This document shows positions 8,064 through 15,500 of a DNA stretch of 61,641 bases, one piece after another. The notes under the pieces were generated by a model. It ran no database searches. It had not been told where the DNA came from and saw only the letters and a list, made by a program, of their open reading frames with translations. Made by a program: the position numbers and the translations under genes. How positions within the stretch are numbered: position 1 is the first letter of the stretch; every line of letters starts with the position of its first letter. Source of the DNA: Candidatus Planktophila sp. (GTDB lineage Bacteria; Actinomycetota; Actinomycetes; Nanopelagicales; Nanopelagicaceae). Location: positions 1 to 61,641 of the forward strand of contig SHUV01000004.1 in NCBI GenBank assembly GCA_009694515.1. Reading direction: 5' to 3'.

Positions 8064-8081
8064 TAGTTGAAATTTCAACTA
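8064..8081. promoter_or_regulatory. 18-bp perfect palindrome, putative operator upstream of DoxX
   Basis: TAGTTGAAATTTCAACTA is self-complementary over all 18 bases. It lies in the 193-bp divergent region between the DoxX gene and the DNA-damage operon, nearer DoxX, in the place of its promoter. Size and AT-rich dyad form resemble MarR-family operators, and DoxX genes are often controlled by such regulators; no regulator gene is in the window. Confidence 0.55.
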
Positions 8082-8144
8082 TATTTTGCCACGCCACACA
8101 TGATCGGGCTGCCTAGTTGAGCGTGAATCGAGCGGGAGTTGCCC

Positions 8145-8167
8145 TTGTCAGAGCTCTGGACTACTTT
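8145..8167 (+). promoter_or_regulatory. PafBC/RecA-NDp-type DNA-damage promoter
   Basis: TTGTCAGAG, 8 nt, then TACTTT. This matches the mycobacterial RecA-independent damage promoter consensus tTGTCRgtg-N8-TAnnnT, now attributed to the activator PafBC, at all but one core position (A for T in GTG). It ends immediately before the LexA box. Confidence 0.65.
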
Positions 8168-8183
8168 TCGAACATCTGTTCGA
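8168..8183 (+). promoter_or_regulatory. LexA (SOS) box
   Basis: TCGAACATCTGTTCGA matches the actinobacterial/Bacillus SOS box TCGAACrnnnGTTCGA with perfect dyad arms (GAAC-N4-GTTC). It covers the expected transcription start of the adjoining promoter, so LexA bound here would block initiation of the DUF6504-dnaE2-dinB operon. Confidence 0.85.
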
Positions 8184-8215
8184 ATATCCACAAGCACTAG
8201 GGGAAGTAATAAAAG

Positions 8216-8494
8216 ATGGCAGCAGAAGTAGTAAGGCCGCACGAGGTCCTATCCGATGGTGGGCTCACACCTATCGAATTCACCTTTAAAGGTAAACGTT
8301 TTCGTATCCATGCAGTCTTATCTAGATGGTGTGAAGCAGGTGGATGGTGGAATCGCATTAGCGATGGAAAGTTTCGCCCTGATGATCAAGCACGCGCACT
8401 CTGGACGGTAGAGGCGGCGCCTATTGGGGCGCTGACAACCTTCCAACTCGAACGTGATGAGACAACAGGTCAATGGATTATTAGAGCTATCTAG
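8216..8494 (+). CDS. DUF6504 family protein, first gene of the SOS operon
   Basis: A 92-residue soluble protein. Visible landmarks are FTFKGKRFRIHAVLSRWCEAG, the aromatic stretch GGWWNRISDG, and a closing WTVEA...FQLERDETTGQW. Small proteins of this kind sit beside imuB/dnaE2 genes in many actinobacteria (DUF6504), and the GGWW element is the family's hallmark as far as I recall. The ATG at 8216 has AGGGGAAG about 9 nt upstream. It is 33 bp downstream of the LexA box and 16 bp ahead of dnaE2, so it is damage-inducible with the two polymerases. Its biochemical role is unknown. Confidence 0.75.
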   Translation: MAAEVVRPHEVLSDGGLTPIEFTFKGKRFRIHAVLSRWCEAGGWWNRISDGKFRPDDQARALWTVEAAPIGALTTFQLERDETTGQWIIRAI

Positions 8495-8510
8495 TCATGA
8501 GACATCAAGT

Positions 8511-11500
8511 ATGAGTTTTATCCATCTGCGTACAGCAAGTGCCTATTCATTTAAATATGGCACTACTCAGCCACGTGATCTTGTTGCCCGGGCATCTGAA
8601 TTCGAGATGCCGGCTTTGGCACTAACAGATCGCGATGGTCTAGCTGGCGCAATTCGTTTTACGAAAGCGTGCGTAGCGCACGGCATCGCACCGATTATCG
8701 GAATCAACCTGCCGATCTATCTGGGCGATACATCGGGTGTCTTACCGCGCGTCACAATCTTGGCGCATGGCGATGGGGGATGGCGCAGTTTGGTGCGCTT
8801 GATGACCGGCATACATATGAATACCGATAGCCGAAAGCCAGTACTCACACCCGAGCTCCTTGAAAAATTTAACCAGTACACATCTCATCTGCACCTACTC
8901 CATGGCCCCGAATCACCAGTATCGCAGGCGATTGCCGCACATCGCTTTGATGCTGCCCTTACTATCTTTAACCAAACTCGCGATCTCTTTGCCGACCATG
9001 CCATTGAATGTGTTTCGCACTTGGTGGCCGGTAATGGCCCGCGCTCTACCGTGCACGCAGCGCGCAGTCTTATCTTTGCTCGCGATAACGATATTGATGC
9101 GGTCATTACCAACGCTGTGCGGATGCGTGATCGTTCTGATGGTCCGGTTGCTGATGTCTTAGATTGCGCTCGCCAGTTAGTGCCGCTACATCCACGCAAC
9201 GTCGAACGTCGCAACGCGGAAGCCTATTTAAAGAGCAGCGATGAAATGATTGCACTCGCTGCTGAAATCGCACGAGCAGCAGGGGAGCGCACACCACGTT
9301 TACTACTCAAGACAACGCGTCAGTGGGCCGAACGTGCAGTCTTATCACCGCATCGCGATATTGGGTTGGGTGCAATTCAGCTACCGGAAGCCCATGTTGT
9401 GGGCGCTGATTCACCTGCTGCCATGCGCACACTTTTGCGCACTCGCGCTGAAGCTGGAATTAATTGGCGCTATAACGATGGCGCAACGATTGCCAAAGCG
9501 TGCGCACGTCTTGATGATGAACTGGCAACAGTTGCAACGCTGGGATATGAGTCTTACTTTCTTACCGTTGCCGATATCACCGATATGGCGCGGGCTGCCG
9601 ATATTCGGGTGGCAGCACGTGGCAGCGGCGCCGGTTCATTGATCTGTCACTTACTTGGAATCTCTGGCGTTGATCCGATGCAACATGGGCTACTTATGGA
9701 ACGCTTTTGTTCACCGCTGCGCTGGGCGCTACCTGATATTGATATCGATGTTGAATCTGCAAGACGCCTTGAAATTTATGAGATGGTCTTTAAGCGTTAT
9801 GGAGCACAAGATTGGAGTAAGCCAGGTGCTCTTTCTCGTTGCGCCACGGTTGCCATGGTCGACACCTATCGCGCGCGTCATGCAATTCGCGATGCCGGAG
9901 CGGCGCTAGGCATGCCCGCTATGGAGATTGATTTATTAGCAAAGTCGATGCCGCATATTCGAGCCGGCAATATTGATGCCGCCCTCAACTCGTTACCTGA
10001 GTTAAAGAATATGAATACATCGGCGCCTTTAACTCGGGCAACGATTGCTCTCGCTGCTCGCCTTGATGGCCTGCCGCGCCATCTTGCCATGCATCCGTGC
10101 GCCATGGTCTTATCTAATGCATCTTTTCTTGACCGGGCACCGATACAACTCAACGCTGGCGGCTTTCCGATGGTCGAATTTGATAAAGATGATGTGGAAG
10201 ATATTGGCTTACTCAAGCTCGATATCTTGGGCGTGCGGATGCAATCAGCTATCGCACATGCTGTGCATGAAATTAAACGAATTGAAGATACCGAAATAGA
10301 TATCGATGCCGTGCCACTCGATGATGCCGAGACCTATAACCTGATTCAATCAACACGCACGCTCGGTATCTTTCAAGTAGAGAGCCCCGGACAACGCGAA
10401 CTTGTGGGCAAGTTAGAGCCGCGCACATTTAGTGATCTGATTATCGATATCTCACTCTTTCGGCCAGGGCCGGTCAAGAGTGACATGATCCGCCCATTTC
10501 TTGAGGCCAGACATGGCTTTACTTCGGCGCAGATCATTCATCCTGACTTACTTCCTATCTTGTCGGAAACTGAAGGTGTTGTGGTCTTTCACGAACAAGT
10601 CATTTCGATTATCTCGGTCATGACAGGTATCTCACTTGCCGCCGCTGATGAGAAACGTAGGGCGCTGGGGGATAAAGGCGGCCAACAAGAAGTTTGCGAT
10701 TGGTTCTTTCCTGCTGCAACCCAGCGCGGTTATGAGTTACAGGTAGTTACTGAAATCTGGGAAGTATTGCGCGCCTTTGCATCCTTTGGTTTCTGTAAAG
10801 CACATGCGGCTGCCTTTGCCCTGCCTACCTATCAATCAGCCTGGCTTAAGACCCATCACCCAGCTGCATTTATGGCCGGGGTTTTAACGCACGACCCCGG
10901 TATGTATCCCAAGCGACTCATGCTCGATGAAGTGCGCCAGTTGGGTGTGGGTATCGCACCCCTTGATATCAATAAATCAGCTGCCGATTATCACGTGGAG
11001 CGCACCCTCGATGGTGATGCCATCCGAATCGCTTTCGCAACCGTTGCTGGAATTTCTGCAAAAGAAATTGCATCCATTATTAGCGGGCAGCCCTATATCG
11101 ATCTCGCCGATTTCTATCGCAGATCTGGCGCCTCAACTCCAGTGATTGAAAACCTTATCCTCACCGGAGCTTTTGATTCGATTCACAGCAATCAACGCGA
11201 TCTGCTGCTGCACTTTAGCGATCTTCAGAAATCTCCCGTGGCCCACCTTCCTGGCGCACAACTCACCTTTGGTTTTGCAGCACCCACACTGGAAAGTAGC
11301 GGTCTTGCACCCATGAACTCGGCCGAGAAAGTGCGTAATGAGATAAAGCATCTAGGTATGGATGTCACCGAACATATGCTCAGCTTTTATGCGCCATTTC
11401 TTAATGCAATTGGGGCGGTGAAATCATCGGATTTACTTTCCTTGCGTTCAAAGTCCTCGGTACTTGTGGCTGGCGTGAAAGTTGCTTTGCAAACTCCGCC

Positions 11501-11747
11501 GGTGCGCTCTGGTCGCCGCGTTATCTTTCTTACCTTAGATGATGGCTATGGATGCAGTGATTCCACCTTCTTTCCTGATGCCCAAGTCGATCATGCATCT
11601 ACCTTGTATTCGACATCGCTGCTTTTGGTGCGTGGGCAAACTCGGCGCACAGGTGCACGTGGCATATCAATACGGGCAACAGCAGTGTGGGACTTAAGCC
11701 TGGCCTACGAAAAATGGCGCGCGCATAGAGATAGTGTGGCGATATGA
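8511..11747 (+). CDS. dnaE2: Error-prone DNA polymerase III alpha subunit DnaE2 (ImuC)
   Basis: A 1078-residue C-family polymerase used in translesion synthesis. Order: degenerate PHP domain (1-200), palm with PDIDIDVESA (two catalytic aspartates), fingers, tandem HhH region, OB-like C-terminus. RGSGAGSLICHLLGI and SLFRPGPVKSDM are alpha-subunit signatures. The PHP metal site is eroded: where the replicative dnaE in this window has HLHVHTEYS and MTDHG, this protein has HLRTASAYS and LTDRDG, so PHP exonuclease activity is not expected. I start at ATG 8511; an earlier frame start overlaps DUF6504. It overlaps dinB by 4 bp. Induced with the operon through the LexA/PafBC promoter. Confidence 0.88.
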   Translation: MSFIHLRTASAYSFKYGTTQPRDLVARASEFEMPALALTDRDGLAGAIRFTKACVAHGIAPIIGINLPIYLGDTSGVLPRVTILAHGDGGWRSLVRLMTGIHMNTDSRKPVLTPELLEKFNQYTSHLHLLHGPESPVSQAIAAHRFDAALTIFNQTRDLFADHAIECVSHLVAGNGPRSTVHAARSLIFARDNDIDAVITNAVRMRDRSDGPVADVLDCARQLVPLHPRNVERRNAEAYLKSSDEMIALAAEIARAAGERTPRLLLKTTRQWAERAVLSPHRDIGLGAIQLPEAHVVGADSPAAMRTLLRTRAEAGINWRYNDGATIAKACARLDDELATVATLGYESYFLTVADITDMARAADIRVAARGSGAGSLICHLLGISGVDPMQHGLLMERFCSPLRWALPDIDIDVESARRLEIYEMVFKRYGAQDWSKPGALSRCATVAMVDTYRARHAIRDAGAALGMPAMEIDLLAKSMPHIRAGNIDAALNSLPELKNMNTSAPLTRATIALAARLDGLPRHLAMHPCAMVLSNASFLDRAPIQLNAGGFPMVEFDKDDVEDIGLLKLDILGVRMQSAIAHAVHEIKRIEDTEIDIDAVPLDDAETYNLIQSTRTLGIFQVESPGQRELVGKLEPRTFSDLIIDISLFRPGPVKSDMIRPFLEARHGFTSAQIIHPDLLPILSETEGVVVFHEQVISIISVMTGISLAAADEKRRALGDKGGQQEVCDWFFPAATQRGYELQVVTEIWEVLRAFASFGFCKAHAAAFALPTYQSAWLKTHHPAAFMAGVLTHDPGMYPKRLMLDEVRQLGVGIAPLDINKSAADYHVERTLDGDAIRIAFATVAGISAKEIASIISGQPYIDLADFYRRSGASTPVIENLILTGAFDSIHSNQRDLLLHFSDLQKSPVAHLPGAQLTFGFAAPTLESSGLAPMNSAEKVRNEIKHLGMDVTEHMLSFYAPFLNAIGAVKSSDLLSLRSKSSVLVAGVKVALQTPPVRSGRRVIFLTLDDGYGCSDSTFFPDAQVDHASTLYSTSLLLVRGQTRRTGARGISIRATAVWDLSLAYEKWRAHRDSVAI

Positions 11748-12934
11748 GTGAAGAGCTGGTGCAAGCAACAATCTTGCATGTAGATATGGATGCGTTCTAT
11801 GCATCTGTGGCCGAGCTCGATAACCCGCAATATAAAGGTAAGGCTCTTGTCGTTGGCGCCGGTGTGCGCGGCGTAGTTCTTTCGGCAAACTATGAAGCGC
11901 GTAAATTTGGTATTCGCGCTGCCATGCCGGTGGGACGAGCAAAACGCATGGCGCCTCATGCCATCTTTATCGCACCAGAGCATCATCGCTATGCCGAAAT
12001 TTCAGAGCGAGTGATGACGATATTTAACTCCTTCACACCCCTTGTTGAACCCATCTCACTCGATGAGGCATTTCTTGATGTGACAGGTGCGCAGAAACTA
12101 TTTGGTGATGGACGCGAGATTGCCGCCAAGATTCGGGCGCAGGTAGAGCAGGAAGAAGGAATTACCTGTTCGGTGGGAATTGCGCAATCTAAATTTATTG
12201 CAAAGCTGGCATCGCAACACTGCAAACCCAATGGCATGCTAGAAATCAAATCAGATCGAATCCTGGAGTTCTTACATCCACTTCCCGTGCGCGCACTATG
12301 GGGAGTGGGCCCCAAGACTGCTGAGTCACTGGATCGACTCGGGCTACATACTGTTGCTGATATCGCCAATACTCCGCGGTCCACTCTCGTGCGTGCACTC
12401 GGAGATGCCACCGGCGAATCACTCTATGAACTTGCCTGGGGTCGTGATTATCGAAATGTGATTTCAGATGAGCCTGAGAAAAGTATTGGTAATGAAGAAA
12501 CATTCGCCCGAGATATTGATAGCCCGGAAGAAATTTTGGCTGAGTTCTTGCGCATGGCAGAGAAAGCAACGGCGCGCCTGCGAGAGCGCGGCTTATTTGC
12601 CAAGACAGTGACGATGAAGATTAAGTTTGCAGATTTCACAACACTCAGCCGGGCAAAGACACTTCCGATTGGAATCGATGGCACACATGAGACCTATGAA
12701 ATTGTGAAGAAGTTATATCTAGCCCTTCACAATGAAGGTGCACGGATTCGCCTGGTCGGGGTGTCACTGAGTAATTTGCTTGATGAGGCGCCGGTGCAGC
12801 TAGAACTTGGCGCGCGCGAGCGCGGGTGGCGTGATGCCGATACCGCTATCGATAAGGCAAAAGCCCGTTTTGGCGGGGGCAGCGTGCGCCCAGGGAGGCT
12901 GATAACGGGGGATTCTGGCGAGGGTGAGGCTTAA
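11744..12934 (+). CDS. dinB: DNA polymerase IV, DinB-type Y-family polymerase
   Basis: A 396-residue Y-family polymerase. Catalytic carboxylates are intact: LHVDMDAFYAS at residues 11-21 (D14) and ISLDEAFLDVT at about 105 (D/E pair). The little finger is complete, and a short QLELG near residue 355 could be the beta-clamp peptide. The tail WRDADTAIDKAKARFG is typical of actinobacterial DinB. Because the active site is intact, this is a working Pol IV rather than ImuB, the catalytically dead clamp adaptor that usually accompanies DnaE2. ATGA overlap with dnaE2 indicates translational coupling. No imuA-like gene is seen in the operon. Confidence 0.9.
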   Translation: MSEELVQATILHVDMDAFYASVAELDNPQYKGKALVVGAGVRGVVLSANYEARKFGIRAAMPVGRAKRMAPHAIFIAPEHHRYAEISERVMTIFNSFTPLVEPISLDEAFLDVTGAQKLFGDGREIAAKIRAQVEQEEGITCSVGIAQSKFIAKLASQHCKPNGMLEIKSDRILEFLHPLPVRALWGVGPKTAESLDRLGLHTVADIANTPRSTLVRALGDATGESLYELAWGRDYRNVISDEPEKSIGNEETFARDIDSPEEILAEFLRMAEKATARLRERGLFAKTVTMKIKFADFTTLSRAKTLPIGIDGTHETYEIVKKLYLALHNEGARIRLVGVSLSNLLDEAPVQLELGARERGWRDADTAIDKAKARFGGGSVRPGRLITGDSGEGEA

Positions 12935-12958
12935 CTAGCGCAAGAAAAAGAAGTGTTC

Positions 12959-12964
12959 TACAGT
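12959..12964 (+). promoter_or_regulatory. Leaderless -10 element for the DUF3040 gene
   Basis: TACAGT followed by 6 nt (GTGTAT) and ATG at 12971. No ribosome binding site is present in the short 36-bp gap after dinB, and no good -35 match is seen. Confidence 0.45.
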
Positions 12965-12970
12965 GTGTAT

Positions 12971-13318
12971 ATGTCTTTATCTGATCGCGAGCGCCGCTTA
13001 TTGGCCGAGATGGAAGCTGCCCTGGCAACTGATGACCCAGGGCTAGAGTCAAAGTTGGCTGGCTCCACCATGACTGCTACCAAGCCTCGGCTGCTGCTGG
13101 CACTGGCCCTGGTTGTGCTAGGCATCGGCGTCATCTTTGCAGCCCTTATCTCAAAGACCACCCCGGTGGGAGTTGTGGGCTTTCTGATCTCCCTCACCGG
13201 AGTCCTTACCCTGATTCGCTCCCTTGGCGCTGTGACTAAAGACGCCCCACGTGCTAAATCCTCGCGTAAATCTCTCTCCAAGCGATTTGAGGATCGTTGG
13301 GATCAACGAGATCTCTAA
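12971..13318 (+). CDS. DUF3040 family membrane protein
   Basis: A 115-residue small membrane protein typical of actinobacteria, often placed just before mraZ and the dcw cluster. It opens with the DUF3040 signature LSDRERRLLAEMEAALATDDP (here residues 2-22), followed by two hydrophobic helices (about 44-62 and 67-85) and a basic C-terminal tail (SSRKSLSKRFEDRW). The ATG at 12971 is chosen over an upstream in-frame start because TACAGT lies 6 nt before it. It is followed by a good terminator, so it is not part of the mraZ transcript. No biochemical function is known to me. Confidence 0.88.
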   Translation: MSLSDRERRLLAEMEAALATDDPGLESKLAGSTMTATKPRLLLALALVVLGIGVIFAALISKTTPVGVVGFLISLTGVLTLIRSLGAVTKDAPRAKSSRKSLSKRFEDRWDQRDL

Positions 13319-13339
13319 GTAAGCACCGCACCTAACCTG

Positions 13340-13366
13340 CCCTGATCCTACGGTCGGGGTTTTTTT
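13340..13366 (+). terminator. Intrinsic terminator between DUF3040 and mraZ
   Basis: CCCTGATC and GGTCGGGG form an 8-bp stem (two G-U pairs) around a CTAC loop, followed by seven T residues. It closes the DNA-damage/DUF3040 region. Confidence 0.85.
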
Positions 13367-13386
13367 ACGCCCTATTTCAGCCCACC

Positions 13387-13416
13387 TTGAAAGGGGAGGG
13401 GGAGGGAAAATAATGG
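13387..13416 (+). promoter_or_regulatory. Promoter of mraZ / dcw cluster
   Basis: TTGAAA at 13387-13392, 17 nt of G-rich spacer, then ATAATG (or TAATGG one base on). The MraZ repeats begin 4 bp downstream, at the expected start of transcription. Confidence 0.5.
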
Positions 13417-13419
13417 CAG

Positions 13420-13459
13420 AAAGTGGTGATAAAAGGAGGAAAGTGGTGTAAAGTGGGGA
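13420..13459 (+). promoter_or_regulatory. MraZ operator: 10-bp-period AAAGTGG repeats
   Basis: AAAGTGGTGA at 13420, a degenerate unit at 13430 (TAAAAGGAGG), AAAGTGGTGT at 13440 and AAAGTGGGGA at 13450, with a weaker fifth unit (TTAAGCGGGA) after 13460. Units are on one helical face at exactly 10-bp spacing. MraZ is known to bind direct repeats of this sort (TGGGN-N5 in E. coli, AAAGTG[T/G] in Mollicutes) ahead of its own gene. Confidence 0.75.
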
Positions 13460-13510
13460 ATTAAGCGGGAATTTCACGCTTACGCCACTTGGGGAAGGGG
13501 TTTGATAGAG

Positions 13511-13942
13511 ATGTTTCTCGGTACTCACGAACCACGCCTTGATGAAAAAGGGCGGCTAATCCTTCCCGCCAAATTCCGCGAAGAGCTCTCACCAGGTCTA
13601 GTTATTACTAAGGGTCAAGAGCGATGCCTCTACGTATTTCCCGCAACTGAATTCGCAACAATTACCGAGACCTTGCGTCAGGCACCTGTGACTGCAAAGA
13701 GCGCTCGCGATTACCAACGCGTGATGTTTGCCGGCGCCCACGATGAAATTCCTGATCGCCAAGGTCGGGTGACGATTCCACAAGGACTTCGAACATATGC
13801 CGGTCTTGAAAAAGAGTGCGTAGTAATCGGTGCAAATACCCGCGTTGAAATTTGGGATAGCGCTGCCTGGAATGAATATCTCGCTGATCGCGAAAAGAGT
13901 TTTGCTGATGTTTCTGAAGAAGTTTTTCCGGGACTTTTTTAA
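13511..13942 (+). CDS. mraZ: MraZ, transcriptional regulator of the dcw cluster
   Basis: A 143-residue protein with two SpoVT/AbrB-like swapped-hairpin domains. Both DNA-binding motifs are visible: [17 protein letters not shown] at residues 8-24 and the second copy [18 protein letters not shown] at about 77-94. MraZ forms a ring-shaped oligomer and represses its own operon in the organisms tested. The ATG at 13511 is preferred to a TTG three codons earlier because [15 protein letters not shown] is the normal family N-terminus. Its 3' end forms one arm of a 14-bp inverted repeat reaching into the gap before rsmH. The operator repeats lie just upstream, which fits autoregulation. Confidence 0.95.
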   Translation: MFLGTHEPRLDEKGRLILPAKFREELSPGLVITKGQERCLYVFPATEFATITETLRQAPVTAKSARDYQRVMFAGAHDEIPDRQGRVTIPQGLRTYAGLEKECVVIGANTRVEIWDSAAWNEYLADREKSFADVSEEVFPGLF

Positions 13943-13955
13943 AACATCAGCAAAA
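13900..13955 (+). repeat. 14-bp perfect inverted repeat spanning the mraZ stop
   Basis: TTTTGCTGATGTTT (13900-13913, inside the last codons of mraZ) and AAACATCAGCAAAA (13942-13955, starting at the stop codon) are perfect complements around a 28-nt loop. There is no T-run after the stem, so it is not a standard terminator; mRNA stabilisation or 3'-end processing are possible roles. Confidence 0.6.
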
Positions 13956-13991
13956 AACATTTATAACTGAATAAGAAGTTAACAACTAAAT

Positions 13992-14113
13992 AGAGCGCTC
14001 ATTTGTGGCCACCGCCGACCTCTCCATACCAGTTGGGCTGGCAGCGACGTCCCTTCCCCGGCGTCGCTATCGCAATAGATCCGTCGGCCGGCGGTGACCA
14101 GAGCTGAGCGCTT
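13992..14113 (+). promoter_or_regulatory. Structured 5' leader RNA of rsmH, probable mraW RNA motif
   Basis: Nested pairing across the mraZ-rsmH gap. Outer stem AGCGCTCA (13994-14001) with TGAGCGCT (14105-14112), 8 bp. Next stem GGCCACCGCC (14007-14016) with GGCGGTGACC (14090-14099), 9 of 10 pairs. Inner hairpins AGCGACG/CGTCGCT (14043-14049 with 14062-14068) and CCAG/CTGG (near 14030-14041). GC-rich arms stand out in an otherwise AT-rich gap. A conserved 'mraW RNA' upstream of mraW (rsmH) is known from actinobacteria; I match it by position and overall form, not by alignment. Confidence 0.6.
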
Positions 14114-14136
14114 AGCAAGTAAGACAGAGGATGGGA

Positions 14137-15090
14137 ATGGGGGAGAAGATGCAACACATATCTGTGATGCGCGATCGCTGCGTAGAACTCCTTGCCCCCG
14201 CAATTGAAAAATCAGAGAACCCTGTTGTTATCGATGCAACCCTTGGCTTAGGTGGACATACCGAAGCGCTTTTAGCGAGATTTAAAAATCTCACCGTTAT
14301 CGGTATTGACCGCGATGAGATTGCGTTAAGCCGAGCGAAAGAAAGACTTACCCCATATGCAGATCGATTAAAGACTGCTCATTGCGTCTTTGATGAAATT
14401 TCTGCGGTAGCAAAAAGCTTTGGCTATAGCCATATCAATGGCGCCCTCTTTGATTTAGGGGTCTCCTCCATTCAACTTGATGAGTCAGAACGTGGTTTTT
14501 CATACTCACAGGATGCGCCTCTTGATATGCGCATGGATCGCAGCCAAGGAATTACCGCATCTGAAATCGTTAATACCTATGAGCCAGGCAAACTAGTTCA
14601 TATTCTTCGCGCCTACGGGGAAGAGAAGTTTGCAACCCGCATCGTTGAAAACATTGTCAAAGCCCGCGCCAAAGCGCCCTTAAATTCAACGACTGAACTT
14701 GCAACGCTAGTAAAAGAGAGCATTCCTGCCGCCACTAGGCGCACAGGTGGAAATCCAGCAAAGCGAACCTTTCAAGCGTTACGTATCGAGGCAAATGATG
14801 AACTCGGAGCAATTTCGCGCGCACTTCCCGATGCTCTTGATTTGTTAATGGTGGGCGGGCGCCTGGTCGTGATGTCTTTTCAATCACTGGAAGATCGCAT
14901 CGTTAAAGAGATTTTTACCGAAGCATCAACATCTAAGAGCCCGCGTAATCTTCCAATCGAACTTCCGGAATATGCGGCCAAGTTCTCACTTGTCTTTCGT
15001 TCAAGTCAGACCCCGTCGGAGGAAGAGCTAGCGAGCAATCCACGTTCTGCCTCAGTTCGCCTTCGCGCAATTGAACGGGTGGCTGCCTAA
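14137..15090 (+). CDS. rsmH: 16S rRNA (cytosine-1402-N4)-methyltransferase RsmH (MraW)
   Basis: A 317-residue SAM-dependent methyltransferase modifying C1402 of 16S rRNA in the decoding centre. The SAM loop DATLGLGGHTEALL, GIDRDEIAL, the FDLGVSSIQLDESERGFSY block and KRTFQALRIEANDEL are all family signatures. Start choice: ATG 14137 has GAGG at a good distance (6 nt), while ATG 14149 has GGAG only 3 nt away; either is possible and the family N-terminus (HISVMRDRCVELL) is retained by both. It lies behind the structured leader described separately, and its stop overlaps the ftsL start by one base (TAATG). Confidence 0.93.
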   Translation: MGEKMQHISVMRDRCVELLAPAIEKSENPVVIDATLGLGGHTEALLARFKNLTVIGIDRDEIALSRAKERLTPYADRLKTAHCVFDEISAVAKSFGYSHINGALFDLGVSSIQLDESERGFSYSQDAPLDMRMDRSQGITASEIVNTYEPGKLVHILRAYGEEKFATRIVENIVKARAKAPLNSTTELATLVKESIPAATRRTGGNPAKRTFQALRIEANDELGAISRALPDALDLLMVGGRLVVMSFQSLEDRIVKEIFTEASTSKSPRNLPIELPEYAAKFSLVFRSSQTPSEEELASNPRSASVRLRAIERVAA

Positions 15091-15500
15091 TGTCACTAGC
15101 AACTGCCCGCGCATTACTGCCTTCGCGCACGCCAGCAAAGAATCGTAAACCGGTGGGGGAGCGAACTGCCGATGTCATTCTTGGGCTATTTCCTGATGTG
15201 AATAGCGGAGCACGTGCTACCCAGAAATACTTTGCAAAGTTCCTGACAATTGTCAGTTTAGTTGGATTTCTTGCACTTCTTGGAATCAATACCTTGCTAG
15301 CGCAAGATGCCTTCACGCTCTCGAATCTGAAGTATGAAGCTAAGCAGTTGGTAGATCAGCGAGATGCGATTAATCGCGCCATCGATTCACATGCGGCGCC
15401 AGAAAATCTTGCTGCTGCTGCCACTCTGCTTGGGATGCGCCCATCTGAGACACCGGTATTTCTAGATCTCACTCCTGTGGTGGGTGCAACCAATGGGTAA
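15090..15500 (+). CDS. ftsL: Cell division protein FtsL-like
   Basis: A 136-residue bitopic membrane protein by its place between rsmH and ftsI. A cytoplasmic N-terminus of about 48 residues, one membrane helix (TIVSLVGFLALLGINTLLAQ, near 53-72) and a short periplasmic coiled-coil-like segment (LSNLKYEAKQLVDQRDAINR) match the FtsL/septum initiator layout. Sequence conservation in FtsL is low, so the call relies on topology and synteny. It would bridge FtsQ and FtsW/FtsI in the divisome. The start codon is within the rsmH stop; the 3' end overlaps ftsI by 8 bp. Confidence 0.8.
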   Translation: MSLATARALLPSRTPAKNRKPVGERTADVILGLFPDVNSGARATQKYFAKFLTIVSLVGFLALLGINTLLAQDAFTLSNLKYEAKQLVDQRDAINRAIDSHAAPENLAAAATLLGMRPSETPVFLDLTPVVGATNG

